Shown here: positions 34,100 to 46,435 of the stretch, piece by piece
Position numbering within the stretch: position 1 is the stretch's first letter
How the letters are laid out: the number at the start of each line of letters is the position of its first letter
Assembly: GCA_027919835.1 (NCBI GenBank)
Contig: JANVFP010000020.1
Location: 496,001 to 560,000 of the forward strand
DNA length: 64,000 nucleotides
Reading direction: 5' to 3'
DNA from: Lentinula raphanica
Lineage: Eukaryota; Basidiomycota; Agaricomycetes; Agaricales; Omphalotaceae
Position numbers and translations under genes: made by a program
Notes under the pieces: model-generated
Seen by the model: only the letters and a program-made list of their open reading frames with translations
What the model was told of the DNA's origin: nothing
The model's database searches: none

Positions 34100-35337
34100 G
34101 ATTCGAGCTTTCAAATCCCGAAACAAAAGAGCGGTAGATAAAGAAATCCGTGCTCCAATGGCGTAGATCGTTCTTCTAGGTCGGATAGGCGGATAATCAA
34201 CTATCGGTATCTTCGTGAAAACACAGGTAAACCATGGGAGGAGTGCGAGAATGGAGAGTTCATGTGGAGTAGGCCGGGAGTAGGATATAATTGAATGTTG
34301 AGGCGCTGACGATTATCGATATGGATGTAGAAACCCGGGAGACCAGAAAACCCTCAATTCAATCAGATATGAGCTTTGAGACAAAAAAGATATGCAAAGA
34401 TTCGTTTCTACACCCTGGGCCTCTCAAGTCTCAATGGAAGGTCTAGAATGTGTCACTGTGAGGAGAAACTTGAGCTCAGAGTGGAGTACATATCAAAGGG
34501 AATGGATTGATCATACCGACCTTACACCTCACATAGCTCCCTGTCGTGCCCAAAGAGAATCGTAAACAGCGCCAACCACGGTCCAGCAGAGTCATTTTCA
34601 ACGGCTTAGGCGATAGCAAGAGCGACATTGGATTATCGGTGTTCCTCGTATGTCAAACTGAGCAGTTTTGTGGTTATGAGGTTGTTGAATGAAGCTGCGA
34701 TTGGAGTGCGACGGGATGTGGTTCAAAGGTTGTCTATAATTAGCATGGCACTGTAAACACTGCAGGATATTGAAGGCGGTGGATGTGGTTCAGGAAAAAG
34801 ATCGTGGAAAAAATTCAAACACCCGCCGGCGCCTACGAGCGCCTACGCCGCTACGGTTGTGTTGTACTTTCATCTTTCAAGTTCAAGAAGTCTGAAATTG
34901 ATAACTCGCGCTCTTTCTGGTACGTATACCTGGTATATATGCTAGAACTCTTCTCAACCAGGCTACCAAGCTATCGCTCTTACGTCGGCAATCAAGGTCC
35001 GAAAGTGGTGGTGGAGACTCGAGAGTATGATCATAGCCAGCGGCGTTCCGGTGAAGAAACTGGCCGACTGTGGAACAGATGAACTCCTTGATGTGCACTG
35101 GTCGCTGTCTATCAACAGATTCTCTCCAATCGATCTCCACCTCTTACTCCCATCGATCGTGAAACGAAGCGAGTAGACGATAAAGTCTTCGACAGGTCAG
35201 AATACGACGGGAACGGAACAAACTTGGTTGCGAAGATGCGACGTCCTTGAGGAGCCACATCCTGATATAAAAGACCACCTCATTGCAGCAGGTACCAGCC
35301 GCTCTTTACTCCGCAGGTCCAGGACACTATCCACATC
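34100..35337. other. Intergenic region, no confident gene
   Basis: A 99-codon frame at 34783-35082 has no recognisable feature and no splice support. The right part is probably promoter and 5' UTR of the gene at 35338. Confidence 0.35.
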
Positions 35338-37012
35338 ATGGCTGGAAGTCAAGACTTTGATTGCCCGGAAAATGCAATATGCATGGTCTTCGAATCGCCT
35401 CTCGTTCTTCAACAAGAGATGTGTTTACTAGTCATTCCAGCCTCAGTACGTTTACAACAATCAAACCATTCGACCATCCTTGCTAACTGTGTTTTCTGTG
35501 GAATCCAAAGTTTGGCTTATTGCTGTATGGTGAGTGGCTACGTATACCAAGCTGGTTTTCATAGCCACTCAGGTCGTACAGGTATCTTTACCGTGCTCTT
35601 TGGACTTTGCATATATATCTTCCGACACAAATTCATGCCCGAAAAACTCCACATCATCGCTACTCTCGTCTTTTACGCAGTTGCCACTGCGTCCGTGATA
35701 CTTGATTTGGTGTCTCGATGCGGACGGATAGGACTGTCATTTTCCATGTATCCAAACTCAGTAGGATTTATCTACACTCCAGACTCAGTCAACTCGCCTG
35801 CGCTGGTCTCTGCCTCAGAGGGACTCTTTCTGTGTGCTGGGTAAGTGAGCTATCGGACTCACTTCGATAAACTCCACGCTGAGGCATGTTCAGCTCATTA
35901 GCAGATGCCATGCTCGTGAGTCTTGTTTTCCGAGTCGATCTCACTATGTTGACGGGTAGCTGTGCTAACTTTGTATTCGTGATAGATACGGCGTTGTTAC
36001 CGACTCTGGAACTCGAGAAATGCTGTGGTTCTTGTTCCTGTAATGCTCGTACCTGCTACCTTAAGTACTTGAATGGGTTTTTAATTGTCGTTGTAGGGAG
36101 CGATCACTAACTTTCAATGTTCGACCTTTTAGTACTCTGGATAATCACGACAATACTATTCACCAGCGAACAGGCATACGTGGCCTACATCGGTGTAACG
36201 CTTTTTCAAAATCTATACTTGTCAGGCATGATAGGTGAGTCGAAATGTTGATACAAAATTTGGTTGCTCAATACTACATGGTGGCATCAGCTGGTAGGAT
36301 ATGGTGGAACAATCGTAGTATGAGAAAGATTTACCATGCAACACCAAAACCAAATGCCAAACTTCGTCGAGATCTATTCGGACCTGTGTAGGTTTTATAT
36401 CTATCATTCCCATTCGAGTTTCCTGTTCACTATCTGCTATAGTCTGGAATCTGCTATGATCATACCGATATTCTTGATCATCTGGCTGGCGTTGTTTGTA
36501 TCTGGCAGTGGAGTTCAGGTTCTGACCTCTTGCGTGCTGACACAGGTTGTGGCGAGTCGCGTCCATTCCGATTATTTGCATACGTTGATGACATTATATG
36601 ATAGGGCATATCATTCACATTGCTCATCGTTCGCATTGGCCTTGGGATAAACGTCGAAAATGACATGTCTGAGCCTGAGGCTCTTCTTCCATCCACTGAG
36701 ATTGAATATCCCCGCTTCGAAGAAATGCCTCAAGAAGAATCGAATCGAGCTCAGGAGATCCAGACTCAGGAGCAGCCAGAACAGGACCACCGGCAATTTC
36801 CAAGTGCTCATCAGCACATCCAGCCATTCAATCTCAAATATGCGCCTGCAGTGGCCTCTTCGGGAAATGATACAGAGCCAGCGCCGGAAGTAGTAGAAGG
36901 TAAGAGGGAATCCGGCAGTGATCGTCAAGTGGTATCTGGACATGGGGTGAATGAAAAGAATCGCGTGAGTGTTGATCGAAAATTTCGGGGTGAGATTGTT
37001 CTTGAAGCTTGA
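35338..37012 (+). CDS. Seven-helix membrane protein, copy 3
   Basis: The start opens MAGSQDFDCPENAICM. A 19-bp mini-exon (about 35512-35530) carries the FGLLLYG motif at the end of helix 1. Next come RTGIFTVLFGLCIYIFRHK, LHIIATLVFYAVATASVIL, SLADAML with RRCYRLWNSRN (the family motif between helices 3 and 4), VVLVPVMLVPATL, LLWIITTILFTSEQAYVAY, WWNNRSMRKIYHATPKP, MIIPIFLIIWLALFVSG and IAFTLLIVRIGLGIN. A ~120-residue Glu/Gln/Pro-rich tail ends at 37012. It shares the LYG, WRxxxxW-type and VRxGLG marks with the genes at 25205 and 26836. Function unknown; receptor-like topology is inference. Confidence 0.72.
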
Positions 37013-37178
37013 CGCCTCAGGCTCAAACTCAGATATAATTCACCTCCAGTATCATAGGGCCTACGGGAAGTAATAACATAATTAATTCTGCTCACGAGTC
37101 GATGAGACTCTCGGACAGAGATCGCTTTACTATAAAAATTTAAGGAAAGTTGAAGTCCGCAATTCGTGTTACTGGAGT

Positions 37179-39095
37179 TTAAGCCGAAGTCCAGGCTTTG
37201 ATCCTCTGCAAGGTAAAGTTCTTGGCCTGCATCAACCGTGACAAAATCATCAGCACGTAGCCAATAGTGAGAATATAGAGAACGTACAGCCTGCATCGCA
37301 AGAGTATCGGAAGGATCAGGCGAGAACGTGTCCTCCGTGTGTCCAGCACCCTCAATGACATAGACAACCGACTGATTGAGATCTGTCGTGCTATTCGCCG
37401 CGGGGAACCAGCTACTCGCTGGACCTCTAGCCAAGTTATTATCCAGCTCTCCCTCCGTATACAAAATCCTCGTCGTGTTGATCAAATCCTCCTTGGTGAA
37501 CTTGAACTTGATTGCAATCTCCGTCGCGTTCATCACAGCCCTCGAGCCATACTTCTGACCACAAGCCTGTACCTGGGCTTCGCCAGCCCCGGGAGGTGAC
37601 GGTTGGAAGATCGAGCCGTTTGGAGGCCGTTCGGCGATATAGTCAAAGTACGAGCATGAGATGTAGTCGAAGACAGATTGTTGAACGCCTGCGGTGCTGT
37701 CAAAGTTGGAACTCGCGTTGAGGCATGGGAGGTTGTTGGCCAAGTTCGAGAGACCGTAGACGGTCCATAGTGTTTTGTTCAGAGCTGCCATGGGACTACC
37801 TTCTGCGAGCAGATTGCTCAGGTAGGTGTCGAAGGGGAGCGTTCCGTTGGACGAGATGGGGTAAGAGTAGTTGTAGAAGATCTGCGCGCGTTTTTCCGGA
37901 TTGGCGTAGCTGAACTGGGGTACTAGCACGAGGGACGAGCTGATGTATCCTTGGAGTGTATCGAGGTCCGTGACGTTGGGTGAGCTGCAGAGGGATAGGA
38001 ATTCTTGAATTGGCTGGAATTGGCCTGCATGGATGATTGAGAAACAGAATAGCAAGAGTGCGTCTTTTTTTCTTACTATTGTTGTACATCTCTGCGACCT
38101 GCTGGAGACCCGTCGCAATTTGGTTGGCAGCGTCAGGTGAATGCTTCTCGTAGATGTCTGACACCTGTTTGCCATAAGGCATAACATTCAAGTTCAGATC
38201 TCAGAACCTAAATCATGCTTTGGAGTATGAGACCACTCACGTATTGGAACACGGCATACTGGTCTCGAGGAACAGGAGGACCAAGGTCACGAACGGGACC
38301 CGCGCTGTTGATTGCACCAGTGAATGTGTCGGGATAGTTCGTGCGAAGAAGCATTGACAGGAATCCGCCATAAGAACCTTTGAGATATACGAAGATCAGA
38401 AACAGAGTAGCCGGGAAAAAAATTGAAAGAGTGCTACCTCCAAGAACGACGGCTTTAGCATTTTCTGCACCAGTAATATTCTTTTTGATATACTCGATAA
38501 AATACTCAGAATCAGCAAGGACGTTGTCCAGAGTCAGATAGTTGTTCAGGTTATCGTTCGTGAAAGAATCGTTCCCCAAATTCGGAACACTAGTGCCGAA
38601 GAATCTGTGTTCCAGAGTAGCGAGGATGCCACCTACTGACTGGGCCCACTCGGAGGTGATGAGGAGACCGTCCTATTTGAACGAGAGAAAATGAGCCCAC
38701 CAGATTCTCGAAATTCGAGAGAAGGTACTCACTGGACAGAGGAACTGGTCATTTTCTGCACCTTGATAGAAAATGATCGGGCCTCCGGGCTGATAGAACT
38801 CCGTCGAGACCCAGTAACGCTGAGAGAAGGTCGCGTTGGAGAGACTCCCGCTGTGGTCGAGAGGCTGATCGAAGAGCTGGGGAGTGCAATCTCCAATCAC
38901 GGTAGGAGACCCGGCATTCGAAGATGAACCTGTGCTAGTAGTACTATTGGCAGTCGCAGTAGCAGTAACAGTTGGACTCGTGATGGTTGTTCCAATGGTA
39001 GTAGTCGGAGGCACTGTAATAGTCTGGCATGCTGCTGTTCTGACGAGGGCAGCAGTGAAGGCTATCACATACGGAGTGAGAAACAAACGGCGCAT
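37179..39095 (-). CDS. Secreted serine peptidase, family S28
   Basis: A signal peptide (MRRLFLTPYVIAFTAALVRT) and a Thr/Ser-rich linker precede the S28 fold: FDQPLDHSGSLSNATFSQRY, GGPIIFYQGAENDQF, LEHRFFGTSVP, and the nucleophile in GGSYGG, split by an intron between the glycines. Downstream are YTEGELDNN, carrying the candidate catalytic Asp, and VIEGAGHTEDTF with the catalytic His. Several N-glycosylation sites (NGT, NAS, NST) fit secretion. After a last intron the protein ends in AKNFTLQRIKAW; reading through that intron gives a different, less family-like tail. S28 members remove residues after proline (family knowledge), so a role in extracellular peptide breakdown, as for the aspartic protease at 21270, is likely. 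Confidence 0.92.
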
Positions 39096-39099
39096 GAGT

Positions 39100-40690
39100 G
39101 AAATATGTGTGAAAGCTGCAGAGGGTGGAAAGACGAGAACAGAGAAGATATTGAGGACTAGTAGATGGCAGTCTGATCGTCTTTAAAGACTTTGCGAAAT
39201 GAATGTAGGGGGTACGATGCCCGTTCGATTGCATCGGAGAGGAGCGATTGACCTAGAGGCAAGCACAGTCTTCGGGCAAGATTGACGACTCCGGAAGTCA
39301 CTTTTCACTGGAGTCTTTCAGAATCGCCACCACTAGAGCTACTGAGCGGATATTGACCAATGAATTCAGGATATGATACTCACCGGAAATCTGTGCTGGA
39401 CATATAACTCTTCTCGGAAAGGCTATTCAATCATGACGCTAATCAACGCCAACTCTAAATGCCTATGTATAACGACAGAAACACATCGTTGAGTCAAACG
39501 TTGCAACATTGACGCTGAGAACTAGTATCAATTAATCAAGAAACGGGATGTGCTCCAAATGCAAGAAACACCCGCACCAGTTCAAGGTAGGGGCAGGCGA
39601 TACCAACAAAAGAATCGAGAGTATCATAGCGGTTAGAAGCTTCTGAGTTTGTGTGGTGTTCCACGTTCCAGCATGCCCTTTGAAGGAGGGGGTTTGGGGC
39701 GATACGGAGCTTCAGCGCATTTGAACATGATTATGTCGTCTGACATCTGTGTCGTTCTGAAAGGTAAAATTCTGAGTTCGAGAGCATCGCCGGATACCCG
39801 GTCCAGAGACCGAAACCCTAACCACGTTCGGTCTTTACATTATGCTCATTTGCTCACTGCCATCATCTTCAATCTTTTAATTCTCGTCCTGGACCTGAAG
39901 TTGTTGCACCAGATGAGAACACCATTCTATCAAGAATACACGGATAGCTTTGGGACCAGTTCTATGTCGATACCACTCAGTTCTTGCCGCGCGACGATCA
40001 TTGCGTTGCAAACGACCAACTTGGTGATCTTTACGAGGAAGGCAGTAGAGGATGAAGAAATTCCATGAGATGTTCGATAAGCAGTCAGTAATCCATCGTC
40101 TGGAGAAGCGTGTATAATCTGATCCCTTACTCGAACATTTCATGGCACAGATCGCTCACCAGAACTCCAGTCCACTTGGTGGTATCTCTCCTTATCTCTC
40201 TCGAAATGTGGTCGCGTTGAGCTCAATAATCTGAATCATTGGCTGCGTTATCATCACGGTATACACCCTTTTGGGAAGTCTCCACCCTAGGTCCCTATTC
40301 ACCTCACGTAGCGGTCACTATGATGAACTTTTTGTCGCGACTATCGGGTTGAAGCTCATCCCTCTGGAGTCTGGAAGCTTCTGGAAGTCTCACAGGCTAT
40401 ACAGCCTTTGGAAAATCTGAGCGAATTCAGTGATGGTGATCACCACGACGAAACTCAGACTTGGCTTGTAGTTCGATTAGCAGTGTTAAAACTTGGAAGT
40501 TGACTTTATCCTCACCAGTCCTCACCTGCGCTTCATCACAAGCGAAGCATACGTAGCCATGGACCAAAACGAAGGGGCGTTCTGGGTTTTTAAAATGACT
40601 TTGGGAGCGTCCGATAAGAACTGATAAGGCCCGATGACACTTGGTGTGACGGTTGCAACTTGCGATTGTTTCACCACGCATGCGCTTGTC
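39100..40690. other. Upstream region of the secreted-protein array, no confident gene
   Basis: Contains CCGAAACCCTAACCACGTTCGG at 39817-39838, a near copy of blocks upstream of the later array genes (44066, 48272, 51238). A 139-codon + frame at 39649-40068 with a hydrophobic stretch may be a gene remnant but has no family resemblance I can name. Confidence 0.4.
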
Positions 40691-40699
40691 CATAAAAAC
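40691..40699 (+). promoter_or_regulatory. TATA-like box of array gene A
   Basis: CATAAAAAC about 200 bp before the start codon. A conserved leader word (GAGCTCAGAGCTGGT) follows at 40759. The same order occurs before the other array genes. Confidence 0.5.
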
Positions 40700-40895
40700 C
40701 TCAACCCATCCCATACGAAGCAACATTCTTTTTCTTTCCCCCCCCTCACTCAAAACAGAGCTCAGAGCTGGTTCTCGCTCATAAAACTTTCACCCAACCA
40801 ACGCCTGGTGCAATTTCTTTTTGTTCCTTTCAAAACAACGTTCAAACACCTCCCTCCGTCCTTTTTGAACGAACAAGCCCTTATCATCTCCTACC

Positions 40896-41921
40896 ATGAC
40901 TCCGACTCGTTCCGAAACTTCGTCTCAGCGTTCTACCGCATCTCGTCGGGCTCTAGCCATCTTCGTTCTTAGTGCCGTCCTTTCCTCTAGCGTGCTTGCG
41001 GCCCCTACTATCAATCCTCGATCTCCCCCTTTGACCTTCGAGTCTGCCAATCCGTCCTCGATTGCATCTTCTTCCGGACTGGGACCGCTGTCCGGAGGAG
41101 GCCGTAGTGATTGGTACCTTGGAGAGGTTGACCATAGCGCTGTCGTCGCTCTTCGACACGTATGTCTTTTCACGTTTCGTTGTCCACATTGGTAGCTTAT
41201 TCGATTTCCGTGTGAATGTTGGCTATGTCTTGTAGGCTGGTGATAGTCTCCAAGCGTTCAAAGATTCAGATGACCATGTTGGAAAGGATGGTATTGACGG
41301 TAGCGACGTGAGTGGATAGAATTCACCCTTTCAGTCTATTCTATGATCTCACGTCATATACCAGCTCGATCTCTTGGTCTCTGCCAGCTTGGAGCAGCAG
41401 CGAGTTGATCTCTCGAAGCGCGGCTCAGGTTGCTTTTCAAAACCGGAGTTGACTGATGAGCAACAACGACTCGAATATGAGCAACTACGAGAAAAGGACA
41501 GAAAGAAGACTGTACGTTGCGATTTTGCAAAGTGCGCCGATCAGATCCTTATACTAACCATTCTCCTCTTTCATCTTTTTTTTTCTTTTTCGCGCTTGTG
41601 TAGATATCTCGACTCAAAGGAGAACTCAGATCAAATGTGGAGAAGTACAAGGAAGCACATTCTGATATCTCAAAGCTTGTGCCACATGACGGTTCGGGGG
41701 ACGAAGTACCGGGTGCTTGGGAGGATGAAGGACGAAGAGCTGAAATTTTAAAGCTCAAAGCAAAGTACTTGGAGCGCATCGATCAGATGTGCGCAATTGC
41801 ACGCGAAGCAGACAGTTACAATATTGTGGTTCAAAACTATGGGGGAGTTTCCAAAGCGGATTATGAAAAACTGTTCGAAGATGCTCATCAGTTGGTTTCT
41901 GAGGTTGATGTAAACCTGTAG
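40896..41921 (+). CDS. Array gene A: secreted protein of an expanded family
   Basis: Exons 40896-41159, 41236-41307, 41365-41511 and 41604-41921 give 265 residues. After a basic N-terminus with RSTASRRALAIFVLSAVLSS comes a clear signal peptide ending near VLAAP. Next are a Pro/Ser-rich stretch and SGLGPLSGGG, a short acidic second exon (LQAFKDSDDHVGKDG), then RVDLSKRGSGC, a possible Kex2-like dibasic site. The last exon is a charged coiled-coil ending in NYGGVSKADYEKLFEDAHQL. All intron phases are 0 and match genes B, C and D. No enzymatic domain. Probably a secreted, rapidly evolving protein; an effector or cell-surface role is inference. Confidence 0.82.
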
Positions 41922-43012
41922 TTGTAAAAGTTTTTCCAATATTAATGTGCAGAACGAAACATCTGTAGTGGACTTGCGCATCACGTTAGTGTTCCGATTG
42001 TGACGGTGAAATGGACTTGAGCACATATTCAAATTGTGTTCATCGCACCACAGACGAACGAGGGCAAGTCCGACGACGGAGCCAAAGGGCAGAAAAGAGG
42101 GAAGTGAACATCGCGATCGTGTACTGAGTTTCCGCAGACGTGCAGTTATAATATTATACTCATTATACGCTTTAGACTTGAGCGAGCTCAGGATGCTAAA
42201 GCGGCGAATCCAGACGAACAGAACTGCAAGAGTTTCCTCGTCTTGTGATGTAGTTAACTACTAAGCCTACTTGAATGTGTGTAAGTCATTAATGCGCTGC
42301 AAGAGTCGCCGATGCCACTCACTCACTTGAATGATAAACCTCACGCCTTTGACCCCAATCGTCCTTCGGGTGGAAACCGCATCTCCTGCGCGCTCCAGCA
42401 TAACCCCTCATCCAACTAGAAAGGTTTTCATCTCGATCGAGAATCTGCCTGGCTTGAATACCGCGATCGTCGAAAAACATGCTGGATACGGAGATGAGAA
42501 TGTGTACGATGGGGGTGAGTCTAGCGATCACGACGGAGGTCCCTAGGAATAACGTCGACCGGAGTCAACGGTGAAGGAGAGTCGAGGATCGAGGAACGCA
42601 GGGATTAGTTTGGGACCTGAGGCCTGAGGCCTGATTCGTGATAGAGCTAGAGTCTATCCTCCGCCTTCTAGATGAGAATAGGCCATCGGTATGATCTAGT
42701 ACCGGAGTAAGCACGACCAAGGTCTGAAAGATGTAGAACGTTCGACTCACCATGCAGCGTATCGAGGTTCCATAGTGTCCCCAGTACCCGAGCTCGTTGT
42801 CAACCTTGTTCCTCTCGTCCGCGTAGCATCAAGGCCTCAAGAATATTGGTTTTGCAAGGACTCCCGGCCCTCATTTTCCGGCTCGAGCTGGATGTGTACG
42901 AGGAAGAAGGGGATGAATGAGTGAAATGAGTGAGAGAAAGAAGAGGAGGGAAGGGAGGGCGTCGATAAGAATCAACAAACGACATCAAAGGAAGCATTGA
43001 GCAACGTGAATC

Positions 43013-43600
43013 TTACCTCCATTCAACCTTCTTCGATGCCGGAAACAATGCCAATGCATTCCTCAACCTTGCGTTGACCAGAATCATACTCGTTGATGAT
43101 ATATTGACTGGCCTTCCTTCCCATTTCCACCAAGAACGTTTAGCTAAAAACTTATTGAGCTCAATTCTTCGCGGTCGTTCTCCGAACATCCTTCCTCTCC
43201 GCTCCCTTCCAATCACGTTAAAGTACCGCCCTGGAGGCACACGACTTCGACTAACTCTCTTTGAATAGCCCATCCTCCTGCTCGGAATCTTATGTGCGGC
43301 CGTTTTGGTTTGGGTTTTAGTCAAGAATAGAAGAATGGGGACGACGGTGTTCGAGTTGTGGATAAACAATGTCGTCCAGTCGTAACAAGCGATGTAGGAG
43401 TTATTGTAGGGTTCGAAGTTCGCGGGCGTACAACGTCGGCTTGTGGAGGACGAGAGGAGAAGGAGCGTGGTTTGGGGGAAAGTCCGTAGCGTTGCGTGGT
43501 TGGGCTTGGAGGTAGAGTTCGTCGTAGGAAGAGGGGGTAGGAACTCCCAGGTCTTCGAGGGAAGAGTGGCTCATGAGAGCCTGATTATGTCATTGGCTGG
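43013..43600 (-). pseudogene. Conserved minus-strand frame, left copy (function unknown)
   Basis: The 118-codon frame at 43013-43369 (MFIHNSNTVVPILLFLTKTQ, basic Arg-rich middle, ALALFPASKKVEWR) is preserved in the duplicate at 47218-47577. A weaker relative at about 50310-50480 keeps SNTTVLIPVF and TQTKTKTAA. Upstream sequence (to 43600) encodes SLEDLGVPTPSSYDELYLQA in another frame and cannot be joined without a frameshift, so I call it a probable gene remnant; an unseen intron would make it a real gene. Confidence 0.35.
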
Positions 43601-44284
43601 CATCACTGTGGATACTGGGTAAACATTGAGGAATCACTCTCAAACGTACATGAGTACACACCAAAATTCCAGTGTGTTTGGTAGAATCTATCCAATGGAG
43701 TATAACCGTCGGCCGCGTTATCAAAACTCAATGCGCCCCTTCGTGAGTTTCGAAATTGTTCACCTCATGTGAGGAGTAGCGGTCACCATGCGCCTTTTCT
43801 CGCGAATTTTGGGGTCCAAGCTCATCGCCACCGTTACATTACCCTGCACTGGAAGTCTCACCTGAGGCTACAGCCTTCGGAAATTGAAAAGATATTGGGC
43901 GGATTCGGTGGTAAAGCGTAACGACTTCAAGGCAGAGATCAATTGGAAAAGCTGACAGGACCAGTACGACCAAGTGTTTAGCTATAGCAGACGTGGAATC
44001 GCGAAAGTTGTGAGAGTTGACTTCAACACGAGCGTGGACGTTCAAGGTGATGTTCGGTCCGAAACCCTAACCACATTCGGATACTACTTGGCTCACTCTT
44101 GAAGCTTCTACCCTCTCCTACCCTCGATTGTGCTTTGCAATGCGCACTCGTCGCCCGTTTCTGGCAAACACATAGAATGCGCGACGGCTTCCTGAGTTGG
44201 GGTCAAAAATGAGTCCAATAAGGACTGATAACACTTGGCGTTAGCGAAGTGAGCTATTTTCTTCAATTGATTATGTAAACCATG

Positions 44285-44293
44285 ATATAAAAG
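44285..44293 (+). promoter_or_regulatory. TATA box of array gene B
   Basis: ATATAAAAG, 183 bp before the start codon, in a block also holding CCGAAACCCTAACCACATTCGG at 44066-44087 and the leader word GAGCTAAGAGCTGGT at 44346. Confidence 0.6.
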
Positions 44294-44475
44294 CCATTAT
44301 CCATACGAATCATCTTTCCTCTTTTTGCCCTTCACTCAAAATCGAGCTAAGAGCTGGTCTCGCTCATAAAACTTTCAACCAAGGAACGCCCGGCGCAAAT
44401 TTTTTAACCTTCGAAACGTCTACACACCCCTCGTTGTCCTTTCCGTACGAAGCCCTTGTTATTACAGCTCTTATC

Positions 44476-45737
44476 ATGATTCAAGGTCGTTCCAAAACCT
44501 GCTCTCGTTCTACCGCATCTCGTCGGGCAAGGCTAGCCGTCTTCGTTCTCAGTGCCGTGCTTTCCTCTAGCGTGCTTGCGGCCCCTACTATTCGTCCTCG
44601 AGCTCTCACTTTGAGCTTCTCGGAGCCTGATCCAGCCCCGACTCAAACTTCTTCTGGACCGGGATCGCTGTCTGGAGGGGGCCGTGGGGACTGGGACCTC
44701 GAAAGGGTTGACTATAGCCCTGTGATTTTTCGCCAAGTACATCTTTGCAAATTTTGTTGTTCACAATAACTGACTCGATCTTCTTGTAGGATGTCGATGG
44801 CCTTCAAGCGTTTGATGATCCAGAATATGCGAAGGAGATTCATGATGGCGACGTGAGTGAATAGAGTCTACCCTCTCTCAATCCACCATCTCATGTCTTA
44901 TGATTCATTCGCTAGCTCCATCTCTCAGCCTCTGCCAAATTTCATCCAAGGGTTGATCTCTCGAGGCGTGGCTGTTGCGCCTCAACTCGTAGACCCGGGA
45001 GTAGCGGCTCTGGAGATTCCAATGCCCACCTTGGAGCAGCAGAATTGGGGTCTACGCGTGGGTCTGCTTCTAGCTCTAGTGGAACAGAATCGAGTGGTGA
45101 ACAAGAAATCGCCGTGCCATACCCACCTTCTTCAAGTGAATCTCAGTCCACTGAAATAGATCAAACTTCTTCACGATCACGTTCTTCTGAAGACAGTGAC
45201 AGTGGCTTGTCAAACAACAGGATATACGCATCAGGGAATCGCGATGAGATAGTACGTCACTAGTCACTACTTATTATGAAAACCTTTATGAGGATCATTA
45301 TACTAATTTGTCACGTCCTTCTCATTGTTTTTCTCTCGCGCGCTTGAAGATAAAGAATCTCCAAACGAAGCTCAGGTCAAATGCGAAGAAGTATGAACAG
45401 ATACGATCTCGTGTCTCGATGGCGCAAAAAATGAAGGGTGAAGAACGAATAGATGCATGTAGAAAGATAGAGAAAGAGGAAGACTTGGATAACACCCAAT
45501 CGATGTCTGGGACTGCAATGACAGCAACTCATTATGGTATTGATGTTGGGCTGTATGGCGGAGTTTCCGACGAACAGTATTCTCAGCTGTTTTTGGATGC
45601 CAGTGAATTGTTGGCTCAGACGTTCAGGCCACAAAGTTTGCAGGTAAGCTTTCCTTTTTCTTCCGAGCCACAGCAGTCTAATATGTATCTATCAGTCCGA
45701 TGCAGGTGTTGTAGCGTCTCCCGCAAAGATACCCTAG
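44476..45737 (+). CDS. Array gene B: secreted protein of the expanded family
   Basis: Exons 44476-44736, 44790-44852, 44916-45251, 45350-45643 and 45696-45737 give 331 residues. The signal peptide core LAVFVLSAVLSSSVLAAP is nearly identical to gene C. Exon 3 is unusually long (112 residues) and Ser/Gly/Glu-rich with RVDLSRRGCC at its start. Exon 4 is a charged coiled-coil ending in GIDVGLYGGVSDEQYSQLF. A short last exon (SDAGVVASPAKIP) has a counterpart in gene C but not in D. Start chosen at the Met aligned with gene C; an in-frame Met 42 bp upstream would spoil the signal peptide. Function unknown; extracellular location inferred. Confidence 0.8.
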
Positions 45738-46229
45738 AGTAGCTAACATATCTGAGAATATCTACATCTCCCGCCACCATGTATACTTATATCCAAATCG
45801 TATGCTGCGTTCATTTTGTCCTAGCATTCTTGTGGTGGTTTGAGTTGAAGGGGAGGATGAATGACCTTCATCGATTACATTGAACGTTGAGCCAAAAACC
45901 TATATATATAATATTGAGCCCAATTCTTCACAGTCGTTCTTTGAACTTTCCTTGTCCCTCTCCGTTCCCTTCTCATCACATCAAAGTACCACCCAGGAGG
46001 ACGAAATGTCTCCCTTTGAATAGGCCATCTTCCTGCTCGGAATCCCATGTGTAGCCGTTTTGGTTTGGTGTTAGGTCAAGAACGGAAGAATGGCGCGACG
46101 GTGGTTTTCAGGTTGAGGACGAACTTGAATGACGTCTAGGTGGTAGCAGGTAAGTGTTATCGTAGGATTCATTCGGTCATACCACGTAAGATCTGGAGGG
46201 TAAAAGGAGGAGGGCGGGTTGAGCACGAG

Positions 46230-46435
46230 ATATGTCAGGGATTGACGTGCGGGCTCATGGTGGGGTTTCCTTTGAGCGGTATGATTGATCCCTTGGATGA
46301 ATCAATGGGCAATGTCGTGCGGCTTGAGGAATTTTTCCCTCAAGCTTCGCAGGGAAGCCATCTTTCTTCCGTGTTCCAACTTCAAAGCCAGCTACAGCAA
46401 GGACTGACATCCATCTATTAGTCTGGCGCATAATC
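46230..46435 (+). pseudogene. 3' fragment of an array gene
   Basis: The sequence around GATTGACGTGCGGGCTCA encodes GIDVR-AHGGVSFERYD, matching the last coiled-coil exon of gene C, then loses frame; the following GCCATCTTTCTTCC and CATCTATTAGTC intron/3' sequence also matches gene C at 49785-49860. The 5' exons are gone. Confidence 0.72.

Larger units (their letters stand above)
42310..44760. repeat. Segmental duplication, left copy
   Basis: Matches 46535-48995 in direct orientation. Similarity is moderate in the first ~700 bp and near-identical from about 43020 to the end of exon 1 of gene B (partner 47226-48976), with a few substitutions and short indels. It contains the promoter and first exon of gene B and a minus-strand conserved frame. 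Confidence 0.85.

Noticed and set aside
34783..35082. 99-codon + frame
   Set aside because: No motif, no splice partner and unusual composition for this window; probably chance.
39649..40068. 139-codon + frame with a hydrophobic stretch, considered as a fourth seven-helix protein
   Set aside because: It lacks the LYG, WR and VRxGLG marks of the three real members and covers only one membrane-like segment.
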